The position numbers and the translations under genes were made by a program. A stretch of DNA of 64,000 nucleotides from Pseudomonas purpurea (lineage in GTDB: Bacteria > Pseudomonadota > Gammaproteobacteria > Pseudomonadales > Pseudomonadaceae): positions 372,001 to 436,000 of the forward strand of contig NZ_CP150918.1 of NCBI RefSeq assembly GCF_039908635.1. The letters run 5' to 3'. Below are positions 9,763 to 18,975 of the stretch, piece by piece. Under the pieces are notes generated by a model. The model made no database searches and was not told the origin of the DNA. It was given only the letters and a program-made list of their open reading frames with translations. Every line of letters begins with the position of its first letter. The first letter of the stretch is position 1.

Positions 9763-11226
9763 TCAGGGGCGCTCAATCAGGTCGGTGCGTATCGATGACG
9801 GTTGCCCGGAGCGGTTGCGAACATAGCTGCACAGCATGATCGGCAGTTGTTCTTCGGCAAAGGTGATGCTCTCGGGAACAGGCTTGTAACGAGGGTCATC
9901 AATGTCGCCACAGTGCTGACCGTCAGCGGGGGCTGAGTAGAAAAAGTTGTGGATGAAGTCCGCATGCAAGAGGTCCCAAGTGACACGGTAGTCAGGACTG
10001 ATACGGGGCATCGACTCGGCAGAGGTCAAATACACCGCGTGGGTAAAAGCATTTTTCAGCGATGACCGAGTGAGTGGCTGCGCTGGCGAGGCGACACCCA
10101 TGATGCAGAGTGCATGCGCGCCAGGTTGAGGGCCTATGCCGTTGTTGATGTAGGCATCTTCGGAGTGGATGGCGTCGCTGTAGTTGCCCGGTGTTTGGCA
10201 GTCCCTGGCGTTGCGCACGGCTTTGTAGCGGTAGAACGGGTCATCCAGTGAAAATCCGAAATTCCACGTCGGCCAGGTGATGTGCCCCTCCGTGTTTTTT
10301 TGCGTGTGTACATAAGCCTTGATGTTCCAGGGTTGGGTAACCGTAAGGTTCACAGGCTTGAGTGAGCAGTCCGGCGCATTCGCATCGAAAATACCCTCGA
10401 TAAAGCACAGGTGCAGGAAGTTGGCCGGGTAGCTGTAGTTGAACGTGGCCGCTTGGCAGGCCGCCGTTGCATGGCAGTCGGGCGACGCCTGATTGCTTGA
10501 CGTGGCAGCGACTTTGCTGACGATGCTGGTGATTTCATTGTTCTGGCGATCAAGCATCGGGCTGCCCGAGCTGCCACCACGCAAATCGCAGAGGTTTCTC
10601 ATGGCCAGCGAAAAAACGCCTGGGTGATCGATGAAGGTTCCGGCCATTCCCTCCGAGCAGGCACTCAAGCGTAATCCTTTCTCTTTGTAACCTGCGGGTG
10701 CGCCCAGGTTGAGCACGTTATGGGCTGTGGAGTGCTGATGGCTGGCGAGTTTGAGTGGGTTGATACCTTTCTTGATAAGCGTTGCCAGTGAAGCCTCAAC
10801 TTCAAGTATCGCCAGGTCCGTGCCCACGATGCTGGTCCAGCGAGCCATTCGAGTCGGATAAGTCATGTGTTGCTTGGGCGTGTCATGGAAAAAGCTGAAG
10901 GTGATGGTCGCGTCAATGGGCTCGTCCAGGTGGGCGGTACCGTAGGCAAAGGCAACACAGTGACCGGCAGTGATCAGGTAGGCCGGGCCCACCGCTTTGC
11001 CGTGCCTGTTTCGGGTATCAAGCAGAGCGGCGGTGCAGGACGTGCCGGAGCGGTGAGCCAGGCGGCCGATACCGCTCCAGAGGGCGTATCGGTTGTCAGC
11101 GTTTTGAAGGGCTTTTGAAGCCGAGTTGTTGGCGGCGCCTTCTCCCAGGTCGCGCGCGTGTACAGCGGGGCCCGCGACCAAGAGGCCGACAAGCCCCCAG
11201 GCTGGCAGGTGACTCATGCATTTCAT
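9763..11226 (-). CDS. secreted trypsin-like serine protease
   Basis: Exported S1-family serine protease of about 487 aa. The signal peptide ends near VHARD (residue 25). The triad is visible: His89 in ITAGHC, Asp137 in GTDLAILEV and Ser220 in RGGSSGSPML. The protease domain covers about 45-250. The roughly 240-residue C-terminal part is cysteine-bearing, has no family I recognise, and may shape substrate choice. Of two ATGs six bases apart, the inner one at 11226 is preferred: AAGGA sits 6 bases before it but abuts the outer one at 11232. The gene lies alone between an orphan binding protein and yibQ. Target and trigger are unknown. Confidence 0.82.
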   Translation of the reverse strand: MKCMSHLPAWGLVGLLVAGPAVHARDLGEGAANNSASKALQNADNRYALWSGIGRLAHRSGTSCTAALLDTRNRHGKAVGPAYLITAGHCVAFAYGTAHLDEPIDATITFSFFHDTPKQHMTYPTRMARWTSIVGTDLAILEVEASLATLIKKGINPLKLASHQHSTAHNVLNLGAPAGYKEKGLRLSACSEGMAGTFIDHPGVFSLAMRNLCDLRGGSSGSPMLDRQNNEITSIVSKVAATSSNQASPDCHATAACQAATFNYSYPANFLHLCFIEGIFDANAPDCSLKPVNLTVTQPWNIKAYVHTQKNTEGHITWPTWNFGFSLDDPFYRYKAVRNARDCQTPGNYSDAIHSEDAYINNGIGPQPGAHALCIMGVASPAQPLTRSSLKNAFTHAVYLTSAESMPRISPDYRVTWDLLHADFIHNFFYSAPADGQHCGDIDDPRYKPVPESITFAEEQLPIMLCSYVRNRSGQPSSIRTDLIERP

Positions 11227-11373
11227 GGCCATTCCTTGGTGATGAAATTCAGGGTGAGTCCTATCCTGGCACGGCCCTTTGTGTCCTGAGAGATAGATAA
11301 TTATTGCGTCGAGTGCGCTGATAAGGCTGTGCGGAGCACGTGTTGGCGAGTGACGCTGTGCTTGAGGAATCAG

Positions 11374-12171
11374 CTACTCGTGAGCGGGGGAGCGATAGTT
11401 TCCATCCTTGCCATGCGCTGGCGTCGCTCGGTTGCCACGCAGGCCGATCATCGACTTGATATCGATCCACTCAATGCCCTGAGCCTTGAGCTTGGGCAAC
11501 TCGCGCTCCAGCACCGCCAGGGTTTGCGGATACGGATGCCCGATCATCACTGCCGAGCCCTGTTTGCGCGCCAGGTTGATGGCCGTCTGGAGCTGGGTGA
11601 AGATGGCGGCTTCGGTTCGTTCGTCATCGAGAAACACATCCCGTGAAACACTCGCCAAGCCAATTTTCTGCGCCTCGGCCGCCGCAACGGTCTGCGCGCT
11701 GGTGCGGCTGTCGACGAAGAACTTGTGCCGACGTTGCAGCTCACCCATCAACCAGGCCATGGCCGGCTGCTGGGCAGTCATGCGGCTGCCCATGTGGTTG
11801 TTGAGGCCGCTGGTGTACGGCACGACCTTGAATGCCGCGTTCAGGCGTTTTTCGAGTTCTTCGATGGGCAGCTCGGGATGCCAGGCGAACGGCCCGGTGG
11901 CTGGGTCCATGGGCATGTGCAGGATGACGATTTTGCCGGCGCGATGAGCTTCGCGGGCGAATTCGGTCGCGTGGGGCGTGTCGGGCATGATTGCCGTGGT
12001 CACCGGGCCGGGCAACGCCAGCACGCGGCGATCCCGGGGCAGGTTTTGCCCCAGGTCATCGATGATCAGGCTCAGGTAGGCTTTGTGAGGCGAGGTCGCT
12101 GTCTCGGCGGGCGCGGCGTGAGCAACACCCGTCAGACAGCACAGCAGACCCAGTAGTCGCGGTAAGCGCAT
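11374..12171 (-). CDS. divergent polysaccharide deacetylase family protein (YibQ-like)
   Basis: A 265-aa exported protein (signal peptide cleaved near HAAPAE) of the divergent polysaccharide deacetylase family (DUF610/YibQ), with a NodB-like barrel. Family landmarks are YLSLIIDDLGQN (about 32-43), LPGPVTTAIMP, VILHMPMDP and the NNHMGSRMT segment that holds putative metal ligands. Substrate is not established; peptidoglycan- or glycan-linked sugars are assumed from the fold. It starts one base after the ctpA stop and is the last gene of gpmI-envC-ctpA-yibQ, so it is very likely co-transcribed with the murein-remodelling genes. Confidence 0.88.
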   Translation of the reverse strand: MRLPRLLGLLCCLTGVAHAAPAETATSPHKAYLSLIIDDLGQNLPRDRRVLALPGPVTTAIMPDTPHATEFAREAHRAGKIVILHMPMDPATGPFAWHPELPIEELEKRLNAAFKVVPYTSGLNNHMGSRMTAQQPAMAWLMGELQRRHKFFVDSRTSAQTVAAAEAQKIGLASVSRDVFLDDERTEAAIFTQLQTAINLARKQGSAVMIGHPYPQTLAVLERELPKLKAQGIEWIDIKSMIGLRGNRATPAHGKDGNYRSPAHE

Positions 12172-12172
12172 C

Positions 12173-13480
12173 TCAATGGTTGCGCGTAATGCTCAAGCCT
12201 TTGAGCAGGCTCAGGGCCTGGGCCAACTGGTAGTCATCGTCCTGTGGCATTGGCTTGGCTTTGCCGCTTGAGCCGGTTGGCTTGTCGGCACCGCCGTTGC
12301 CATTGCCCAGGTGACCTTGCAGGTCGGCTTCCTTGAAGTACTCGCCGTCCTGCTCGCTGGTAATCTTCGCCTTGCGCACTTCGATGTCTGGGACGATGCC
12401 CTGGGCCTGGATCGAGCGACCGTTCGGCGTGAAGTACAGCGCCGTGGTGATTTTCAATGCGCGGTCGTTGTTCAGCGGCAACACGGTTTGCACCGAGCCT
12501 TTACCGAAACTGGTCGTGCCCATGACCACGGCACGCTTCTGGTCTTGCAGGGCGCCGGCAACAATTTCCGAGGCCGAGGCGCTGCCGCCGTTGATCAGCA
12601 CCACCAGTGGCACCGCTTCGCTTTCGTCCTTGCCGGTGGCCGAGAAACGCAGCTCGGAGTTGGCAATCCGGCCCTTGGTGTAAACGATCAGGCCTTTGGT
12701 GATGAAGTGATCGACCACTTCCACCGCCGATTGCAGCACGCCGCCCGGGTTGTTGCGCAAATCAAGCACGATGCCGTTGAGCTTCTTGCCGTTGTCCTTG
12801 CGCAGCTTGGCCAGGGCCTTGGAGACCTCTTCGCCGGTCTTGACCTGGAACTGGGTGATGCGGATGTAGCCGTAGCCGGACTCCAGCAACTGGCTCTTCA
12901 CGCTTTTGACCTGAATGACCGCGCGGGCCAGAGTCACGTCGAACGGCGTGCCGCCATCGCGGACCAGGGTCAGGGTGATTTTCTGGCCGATCTTGCCGCG
13001 CATCCTGTCGACGGCTTCGGTCAGGCTCTGGCCGCGAGTCGGCTGGCCGTTGATCTTGACGATAAAGTCGCCCGCCTGGATGCCCGCCTTGGATGCCGGG
13101 GTGTCATCGATGGGCGAAACGACCTTGATGAAGCCGTCTTCAGCGCCGACTTCGATGCCCAGGCCACCGAACTCACCGCTGGTGCTTTCCTGCAGTTCCG
13201 CGAAGTCTTCCGGGCCCAGGTAGGCCGAATGCGGGTCGAGGTTGCTGAGCATGCCCTTGATGGCGTTTTCCAGCAGGGTCTTGTCGTCGACCGGTTCGAC
13301 ATAGGCTGCCTTGATCCGGTCCATGACCTCGGCGAAGGTGCGCAACTCGTCCAGCGGCAATGGCGACTGAGTGGTCGCAGCCGTCGCTGGCGGCGCGGTT
13401 TGGGCGGCAAACGCCAGAGGCGCGCCGATCACCAACGCGATCGTCAGGGCCAGCGAGGTGAGGCGGGACAAATGCAGCAT
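12173..13480 (-). CDS. ctpA: carboxy-terminal processing protease CtpA (S41 family)
   Basis: Periplasmic S41 peptidase of 435 aa. In Pseudomonas, proteases of this group degrade peptidoglycan hydrolases. Signal peptide about 1-25 (ALTIALVIGAPLAFA). Domains in order: N-terminal helical part (about 45-90), PDZ domain (about 100-185, with GLGIEVG and ASKAGIQAGDFIVKING), then the S41 catalytic domain. The Ser-Lys dyad is visible as Ser302 in NGGSASASEI and Lys327 in GTTSFGKGSVQT, with the expected spacing of 25. The C-terminal tail after about residue 390 is Gly/Lys-rich and low in complexity. It lies 31 bases downstream of envC, which fits regulated murein hydrolysis. Confidence 0.93.
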   Translation of the reverse strand: MLHLSRLTSLALTIALVIGAPLAFAAQTAPPATAATTQSPLPLDELRTFAEVMDRIKAAYVEPVDDKTLLENAIKGMLSNLDPHSAYLGPEDFAELQESTSGEFGGLGIEVGAEDGFIKVVSPIDDTPASKAGIQAGDFIVKINGQPTRGQSLTEAVDRMRGKIGQKITLTLVRDGGTPFDVTLARAVIQVKSVKSQLLESGYGYIRITQFQVKTGEEVSKALAKLRKDNGKKLNGIVLDLRNNPGGVLQSAVEVVDHFITKGLIVYTKGRIANSELRFSATGKDESEAVPLVVLINGGSASASEIVAGALQDQKRAVVMGTTSFGKGSVQTVLPLNNDRALKITTALYFTPNGRSIQAQGIVPDIEVRKAKITSEQDGEYFKEADLQGHLGNGNGGADKPTGSSGKAKPMPQDDDYQLAQALSLLKGLSITRNH

Positions 13481-13511
13481 GTCGAACGAACTCCTAATTT
13501 AGGTCCGGCGC

Positions 13512-14799
13512 TTATCCTTGCGCACGACACCATTGTGCTGGATCACTCGGGTGACCCTGCTGACGAATAGCGAAATACAGCGCGGGCGTGTCCTGGCCAC
13601 CACTGTTACCCACAGTGGAGATGGACTCGCCTGCCTTGACCACATCTCCCGCCGCTTTAAGCAGCGTCTGATTGTGGCCGTAAAGACTTAAAAAGCCATT
13701 GCCGTGGTCCAGGATCACCAGCAGGGCCGGCGCCACGCAACCAGTCGGCGAACACCACGCGCCCGCCATGCACGGCATGCACCTGGCTGCCAGCGGAGGC
13801 GCTGATCATCACGCCATCCCATTTGGTGCGGGCATCGTCGCCACGGGTTTCACCGAAGCGGGCAAGCAGTCGACCATCAACCGGCCATGGAAGTTTTCCA
13901 CGGGTTGAAGCAAAAGGGCCGCCGAAGGTCTCGCCTGAACTTGAAACCAGGGCGCCGGGTGTCGATTTAACCGGTTTGCGTGGGGCGTCAGTCGCGTTTG
14001 CCTGAGCCTCACGTAAACGCTTTTTTTCGGCTTCCTGCTGGGCGATCAACGCTTTCTGTCGCGCCTCTTCTGCCTCTCGGGCCTGACGCGCCAAGGTTTC
14101 TTCGATGGTTTTGAGTACTTTAGACAGGTCGGCCTGATCCTGCTCGCGGGCTTGCAGCTTTTGATCGCGGGCCTTCACGTCGTCGCTGAGCTTGGCCAGC
14201 ACTTGTTGACGTTCCTTGCGGACCTTGTCGAGTTCATTGCGCTGGCTGTCCAGGCTGCTTTTCTGCACCAGCAACTGGGCCTGCTGCATTGCGATGTCCT
14301 GCTCGACGTTAGCCAGTTGGCGCAGGGTTTCGTTGAAACTCTTCAACTGTTCCAGGCGTGCCTGGCTCAGGTAGTCGTAGTAGGTCAGGGTGCGGGCGAA
14401 TTTTTCCGGATTCTGCTGGTTGAGCAGCAGCTTGAGGTACTCCTGACGGCCATTCTGGTAGGCCGCACGGGCCTGGGTGGCGATCAGTTGTTGCTGTTCA
14501 GTGCGCGCGCTCTGGAGTTTTTTTTTCTCTGCATCGAGTCGCTGCAGCTCGGATTCGCTTTTCTTGAGCTCTTTTTGCAGCGTGTCGACCTGCTTCTCCA
14601 GGTTGCCCATCTCGGTTTCGGTGCCGCGCAATTCTTTCTGCACGCCGGATTTTTCTTCCTGCAATTTGCCCAGCAGCTTTTTCAGCTCGGCAATATCCTG
14701 ACGCGTGGCGTCCAACTGTTGTTGGGTTTGCGCGCGCTCGTCGGCGAAGGCCGGTAGGAGCAGGCAGGTCAGAGCAAGGGCAATCAGGGCGCGAAGCAT
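13512..14799 (-). CDS. envC: EnvC-like murein hydrolase activator, frameshifted in this sequence
   Basis: Periplasmic protein with a signal peptide (MLRALIALALTCLLLPAFA), a long coiled coil (about 25-260, rich in Gln/Glu/Lys heptads) and a C-terminal LytM domain (about 330-428). Such proteins do not cut murein but switch on amidases at the septum. The LytM metal-binding residues are degenerate: the usual HxH at the last strand reads LYFAIR here, as expected for an activator. The reading frame breaks inside the LytM domain at the G3 run 13724-13726. Deleting one base restores LRGAG-LLVILDHGNGF and a 428-aa protein. The ATG at 14799 is chosen because the signal peptide begins there. Confidence 0.88.
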
Positions 14800-14937
14800 A
14801 GAGGCGGGCGACACCAGAGGGAAAAAAGACAGCCTAGTATGCCCGCCCAAGGCTGCAAAAAAAACGTCCATTTCGGGCTGTGTGATAACTGGACCGGGTT
14901 GTGGAGAAAATTGTTCTATCAAACTACCCACAACCAA

Positions 14938-15027
14938 TGTGGGAGCGAGCCTGCTCGCGATGGCGTCCTAATATTCAACATCGATGTTGGCTATCAGATT
15001 GCTATCGCGAGCAGGCTCGCTCCCACA
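14938..15027. repeat. REPIN, class A
   Basis: A pair of inverted REP units with the core GAGCGAGCCTGCTCGC and its complement, about 90 bp overall. It occupies most of the gap between envC and gpmI. Confidence 0.9.
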
Positions 15028-15054
15028 GGGTTTGGTGGTGTTTGGAAGGTTGGG

Positions 15055-16584
15055 TTACACCAGAATCGAGGTCCCGGTCATTTCCGCCGGTTTTTCCAGC
15101 CCCATCAGCATCAGCATCGTCGGGGCCACATCGGCCAGCACGCCGCCTTCGCGGACCTTGAGGTCGCGCTTGCCCACGTAGATGAACGGTACGGGTTCGG
15201 TGGTGTGAGCGGTGTGGGCCTGGCCGGTGGACGCGTCGGACATTTGCTCGACGTTACCGTGGTCGGCGGTGATCAGCGCTTCGCCGCCGACTTTTTCCAG
15301 TGCCTCGACGATCCGACCGACGCACAGGTCCAGGCATTCAACCGCTTTAACCGCCGCCTCGAACACGCCGCTGTGACCGACCATGTCGCCGTTGGCGTAG
15401 TTCACCACGATTACGTCATAGCGTTGGTTTTCGATGGCGTCGACGATCCGGTCAGTGACTTCAGGGGCACTCATCTCGGGCTGCAAGTCATAAGTGGCGA
15501 CTTTCGGCGACGGGATCAGGATGCGTTCTTCGCCGGGGAACGGTTCTTCACGACCGCCGGAGAAGAAGAAGGTCACGTGGGCGTACTTCTCGGTTTCGGC
15601 AATGCGCAGCTGGGTCTTGCCGTTTTTTGCCAGATAATCGCCCAGTACGTTTTCCAGGCTGCCCGGCGCGAAAGCCGACGGTGCAGGAATGCTGGCGGCG
15701 TATTGGGTGAGCATGACGAAACCGGCCAGGTTTGGCTGGCGGGCGCGTTCGAAGTCCTTGAAGTCGTCTTCGACGAACACCCGGGTCAGCTCGCGGGCGC
15801 GGTCGGCGCGGAAGTTCATGAAGACCACGGCGTCGCCGTCTTCCACTTTGACCGGCTCGCCAATGCTGGTGGCTTTGACGAATTCGTCACTTTCGCCACG
15901 CTCGTAGGCCGCTTGCAGGCCCTCCTGAGCGGTGGCGGCGTTGAATTCGCCGTTGCCATCAACGATCAGGTTGTAGGCCTGGGCCACGCGGTCCCAGCGG
16001 TTGTCGCGGTCCATGGCGAAGTAACGCCCGATCAGGCTGGCGATCCGGCCTTTGCCCAGGGTCTTGAAGGCTTCGTCCAGCAGCTCGATGGACGACTGTG
16101 CGCTTTTTGGCGGTGTGTCGCGGCCGTCGAGGAAGGCGTGCAGGTAGATCTTCTCGGCACCGCGCTTGAAGGCCAGTTCGGCCATGGCGATCAGGTGATC
16201 CTGGTGGCTGTGAACGCCACCATCGGACAGTAGGCCCATGAAGTGCACGGCTTTGCCGGCGGCAACGGCTTTGTCCACCGTCGCGCAGATGGTCGGGTTA
16301 TCGAAGAACTCGCCGTCGCGGATCGCTTTGGTCACGCGGGTGAAGTCCTGGTAAACCACCCGGCCGGCGCCGAGGTTCATGTGGCCGACTTCCGAATTGC
16401 CCATCTGGCCGTCCGGCAGACCGACGTCCATGCCCGAGCCCGAGATCAGGCCGTTCGGTACAGTGGCGTACAAACGGTCGAGGACCGGCTTCCTGGCCGC
16501 GAAGATGGCGTTGGATTCCTGGCTCTCACTGTGACCGAAGCCGTCGAGAATCATCAGGACCAAAGGTTTAGGCGTCGTAGTCAT
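15055..16584 (-). CDS. gpmI: 2,3-bisphosphoglycerate-independent phosphoglycerate mutase GpmI
   Basis: Interconverts 3- and 2-phosphoglycerate with two metal ions and a phosphoserine intermediate (glycolysis and gluconeogenesis). It has 509 aa. The N-terminal metal-binding [11 protein letters not shown] and the phosphorylated Ser64 in [15 protein letters not shown] are present. So are the HSHQDH segment, [13 protein letters not shown], and the C-terminal metal ligands in [11 protein letters not shown] and [13 protein letters not shown]. The start is the ATG at 16584, where homology ([10 protein letters not shown]) begins. It is divergent from the rhodanese gene and heads the envC-ctpA-yibQ group, separated by a REPIN. 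Confidence 0.96.
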   Translation of the reverse strand: MTTTPKPLVLMILDGFGHSESQESNAIFAARKPVLDRLYATVPNGLISGSGMDVGLPDGQMGNSEVGHMNLGAGRVVYQDFTRVTKAIRDGEFFDNPTICATVDKAVAAGKAVHFMGLLSDGGVHSHQDHLIAMAELAFKRGAEKIYLHAFLDGRDTPPKSAQSSIELLDEAFKTLGKGRIASLIGRYFAMDRDNRWDRVAQAYNLIVDGNGEFNAATAQEGLQAAYERGESDEFVKATSIGEPVKVEDGDAVVFMNFRADRARELTRVFVEDDFKDFERARQPNLAGFVMLTQYAASIPAPSAFAPGSLENVLGDYLAKNGKTQLRIAETEKYAHVTFFFSGGREEPFPGEERILIPSPKVATYDLQPEMSAPEVTDRIVDAIENQRYDVIVVNYANGDMVGHSGVFEAAVKAVECLDLCVGRIVEALEKVGGEALITADHGNVEQMSDASTGQAHTAHTTEPVPFIYVGKRDLKVREGGVLADVAPTMLMLMGLEKPAEMTGTSILV

Positions 16585-16674
16585 AGATTCCACTCTGGCT
16601 TGAGTTAAAAGGGGCGATGGAAAAGGGAGTGGCAGTTTAAAGGCAAGTTCATTCGGCGTCACCGCCGGACGGGG

Positions 16675-16703
16675 TTTGGCCCACCATAGTGGCTGTGTAT
16701 ACT
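16675..16703 (+). promoter_or_regulatory. candidate sigma-70 promoter for the rhodanese-grxC-secB operon
   Basis: TATACT (16698-16703) follows TTTGGC (16675-16680) with a 17-base spacer and lies 32 bases before the ATG at 16736, in the divergent gap with gpmI. Sequence inference only. Confidence 0.4.
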
Positions 16704-16735
16704 GGCCGACATTTTAACGCCCTGGAACCTCCTTG

Positions 16736-17149
16736 ATGGTTGCTCACCTGATTCAATTCGCCACTGAACACTACTTGCTCGTAGGCGCCTTCGTCATCTT
16801 GTTGGCGCTGTTGATTGCCCATGAGTTGAGCCGCGGCGGCCGCAGCCTCAGCACCGGTGAGTTGACGGCGCTGGTCAACAAGGACGAGGGCGTAGTGATC
16901 GATATCCGTCCAAGCAAGGATTTCGCCGCAGGCCACATCGTTGGCGCGCTGAACATCCCGCAGGACAAACTCATGGCGCGCGTTGGCGAACTGGAAAAGT
17001 ACAAGGCCAAGACCCTTATTCTGGTCGACGCCATGGGCCAGCACGCCGGTACTCACGCTCGCGAGCTGATGAAGTCCGGTTTCACCGCTGCCAAGCTGTC
17101 CGGCGGTGTGTCCAGCTGGAAAGCCGACAATCTGCCGCTGGTGAAGTGA
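16736..17149 (+). CDS. membrane-anchored rhodanese-like protein (YibN type) lacking the active-site Cys
   Basis: A 137-aa protein with one N-terminal membrane segment (LLVGAFVILLALLIAHEL, about 14-31) and a cytoplasmic rhodanese domain (about 45-137). The domain begins GVVIDIRPSKDFAAGHIVGALNIP, the classic rhodanese entry motif. Where active rhodaneses have the persulphide Cys in a C-x4-R loop, this protein reads LVDAMGQHAGTHA, with no Cys, so sulphurtransferase activity is not expected. It is the first gene of the conserved set with grxC and secB (one base to grxC). The position beside secB suggests a role around export or redox, but this is inference. Confidence 0.88.
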   Translation: MVAHLIQFATEHYLLVGAFVILLALLIAHELSRGGRSLSTGELTALVNKDEGVVIDIRPSKDFAAGHIVGALNIPQDKLMARVGELEKYKAKTLILVDAMGQHAGTHARELMKSGFTAAKLSGGVSSWKADNLPLVK

Positions 17150-17150
17150 A

Positions 17151-17405
17151 ATGACCAACGTCGTCGTCTATTCCAGCGATTACTGCCCCTACTGCTCGCG
17201 CGCCAAGTACCTGCTCGAGAACAAGGGCGTAGCCTTCGAAGAGATCAAGGTCGATGGCAAACCGCAGGTGCGTGCCGAAATGAGTCAGAAAGCGGGGCGC
17301 ACGTCCGTGCCGCAAATCTGGATCGGCAGCACCCATGTGGGTGGTTGTGATGATTTATTTGCTTTGGACCGCGCTGGCAAGCTTGATGCGTTGCTCAAGG
17401 CCTGA
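17151..17405 (+). CDS. grxC: glutaredoxin 3 GrxC
   Basis: An 84-aa dithiol glutaredoxin. The redox site CPYC is at residues 12-15, followed by the glutathione-binding TSVPQIWIG (cis-Pro loop, about 60-68) and GGCDDLFAL (about 73-81). It reduces disulphides and mixed glutathione disulphides in the cytoplasm, for example in ribonucleotide reductase. It begins one base after the rhodanese stop and precedes secB by about 67 bases. Confidence 0.96.
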   Translation: MTNVVVYSSDYCPYCSRAKYLLENKGVAFEEIKVDGKPQVRAEMSQKAGRTSVPQIWIGSTHVGGCDDLFALDRAGKLDALLKA

Positions 17406-17472
17406 CTGCCGCAGTTAAGAGCAGCCAAAAACAGCAAACCCTACAAGACCCCAAGATCAAGAAGGATCTGAG

Positions 17473-17955
17473 ATGACTGACCAACAGAACACTGCAGCTA
17501 GCGAAGAAGAAACCGCACCGCAATTCTCCTTGCAGCGCATCTACGTGCGTGACCTGTCGTTCGAAGCCCCGAAAAGCCCGGCAATCTTCCGCCAGCAGTG
17601 GGAACCGAGCGTCGGTCTGGACCTGAACACCCGTCAGAAAGCCCTGGAAGGCGATTTCCACGAAGTCGTGCTGACCCTGTCGGTGACCGTGAAAAACGGC
17701 GACGAAGTGGCGTTCATTGCTGAAGTCCAGCAGGCCGGTATCTTCCTGATCAAGAACCTCGACGACGCGTCGATGAGCCACACCCTGGGTGCGTTCTGCC
17801 CGAACATCCTGTTCCCGTACGCTCGCGAGACCCTGGACAGCCTGGTGACCCGCGGTTCGTTCCCGGCCCTGATGCTGGCTCCGGTGAACTTCGACGCACT
17901 GTACGCGCAAGAACTGCAACGCATGCAGCAAGACGGCGCACAGACCGTTCAGTAA
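17473..17955 (+). CDS. secB: protein-export chaperone SecB
   Basis: Cytoplasmic tetrameric chaperone that keeps preproteins unfolded and delivers them to SecA. It has 160 aa, the normal length. Family landmarks are [19 protein letters not shown] near the N-terminus, the acidic and hydrophobic strands [25 protein letters not shown], and the conserved [25 protein letters not shown] segment. It lies downstream of grxC in the common order rhodanese-grxC-secB. A REPIN follows the stop. Confidence 0.97.
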   Translation: MTDQQNTAASEEETAPQFSLQRIYVRDLSFEAPKSPAIFRQQWEPSVGLDLNTRQKALEGDFHEVVLTLSVTVKNGDEVAFIAEVQQAGIFLIKNLDDASMSHTLGAFCPNILFPYARETLDSLVTRGSFPALMLAPVNFDALYAQELQRMQQDGAQTVQ

Positions 17956-17983
17956 GCGTTCCTGAGCGTCGCAGCACGTCCAA

Positions 17984-18073
17984 TGTGGGGGCGGGCTTGC
18001 TCGCGAAAGCGGTGCATCAGTCAGCATTCATGTTGAAACTGATGACCTCTTCGCGAGCAAGCCCGCTCCCACA
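17984..18073. repeat. REPIN, class A variant
   Basis: Inverted REP units of about 90 bp overall, with GGGCGGGCTTGCTCGCGA on the left and its near complement ending CCCGCTCCCACA on the right. It lies between the converging secB and trmL genes, where it may act as a bidirectional stem-loop. Confidence 0.9.
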
Positions 18074-18087
18074 TTTGTTAGGGGGTG

Positions 18088-18543
18088 TTACTTAAAGCCG
18101 AGCTGGCGCCAGCCTTCGTACACGGCCACCGCCACAGTGTTGGACAGGTTCAGGCTGCGGCAACCTTCGCGCATGGGCAGGCGCAGGCGTTGTTCGGCCG
18201 GCAGGGCGTCCAGCACGTCGGCCGGCAGGCCACGGCTTTCCGGGCCGAACAGAAAGGCATCACCCTCGGCGAAGCTGGCGTCGTGGAACGGCCGCGAACC
18301 TTTGGTGGTGAAGGCAAACAACCGCGGATGGCCAAGGCTCTCCAGACAGCTGGCAAGGTCTGCGTGGCGTTGCAGGGTGGCATACTCGTGGTAGTCGAGC
18401 CCGGCCCGGCGCAGGCGTTTGTCGTCCATCTCGAAGCCCAGCGGTTCGATCAAATGCAGGTGGCAGCCGCTGTTGGCGCACAGCCTGATAACGTTGCCGG
18501 TATTCGGCGGAATTTCTGGTTGAAAAAGGATGACGTGAAACAT
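18088..18543 (-). CDS. trmL: tRNA (cytidine(34)-2'-O)-methyltransferase TrmL
   Basis: SPOUT-class methyltransferase that 2'-O-methylates the wobble base of tRNA-Leu species. At 151 aa it is the minimal single-domain form. Motifs visible are the N-terminal FQPEIPPNTGNVIRLCA, the LFGPESRGLP loop (about 98-107) and the knot-forming LRLPMREGCRSLNLSNTVAVAVYEGWRQ (about 120-147). The start is ATG at 18543, immediately facing the next gene: the two start codons share the palindrome CATG, so they overlap head to head. Confidence 0.94.
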   Translation of the reverse strand: MFHVILFQPEIPPNTGNVIRLCANSGCHLHLIEPLGFEMDDKRLRRAGLDYHEYATLQRHADLASCLESLGHPRLFAFTTKGSRPFHDASFAEGDAFLFGPESRGLPADVLDALPAEQRLRLPMREGCRSLNLSNTVAVAVYEGWRQLGFK

Positions 18544-18934
18544 GCACGGCTCCGAAGGTAAAGATGGCCGGCATTCTACGCCGGAAGTGGACCCGCGACC
18601 GAAGCTATTCCCTCGGGTGATGGCCTCGTTGGCGATTGTGGGCGTGATGGTCGGCATGATGATCGGTCGCCTGACCACCCCTGATCCCGCCGAGTTACAG
18701 CAGGTCGAGGTGAGCGGCGATGGTTTGGTGGTGTGGTTCAACAATGAGCCCAAGACCCATGGCGAACTGATCGACGGCAGCGTTGCTTTGCTGTTCGAGG
18801 CCGAAGGCAAGGCGCAGAAAGGCCAATTGAAGCTCAATGACAGGGACGTGAACTGGCGGGTGCGCTTGAGTGACAAGGGTTTGTTGCTGACGCTGGTGGC
18901 GGCCCGGCCCCTGAAGGGGGAATGGGGCCGGTAG
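18542..18934 (+). CDS. hypothetical single-pass membrane protein
   Basis: Up to 130 aa. A short charged N-terminus is followed by one membrane segment (MASLAIVGVMVGMMIGRL, about 27-44) and an ~85-residue soluble domain (QVEVSGDGLVVWFNNEPK...ARPLKGEWGR) with alternating beta-type pattern, probably periplasmic. I do not recognise a named family. The start is uncertain: ATG 18542 overlaps the trmL start head to head; GTG at 18587 and ATG at 18620 are in-frame alternatives, and the latter starts right at the membrane segment. No partner genes are evident. Confidence 0.65.
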   Translation: MHGSEGKDGRHSTPEVDPRPKLFPRVMASLAIVGVMVGMMIGRLTTPDPAELQQVEVSGDGLVVWFNNEPKTHGELIDGSVALLFEAEGKAQKGQLKLNDRDVNWRVRLSDKGLLLTLVAARPLKGEWGR

Positions 18935-18975
18935 CGAGGTCGAGGGTCGCTGGCGGTTGGAGGTCCATCTTCAGG

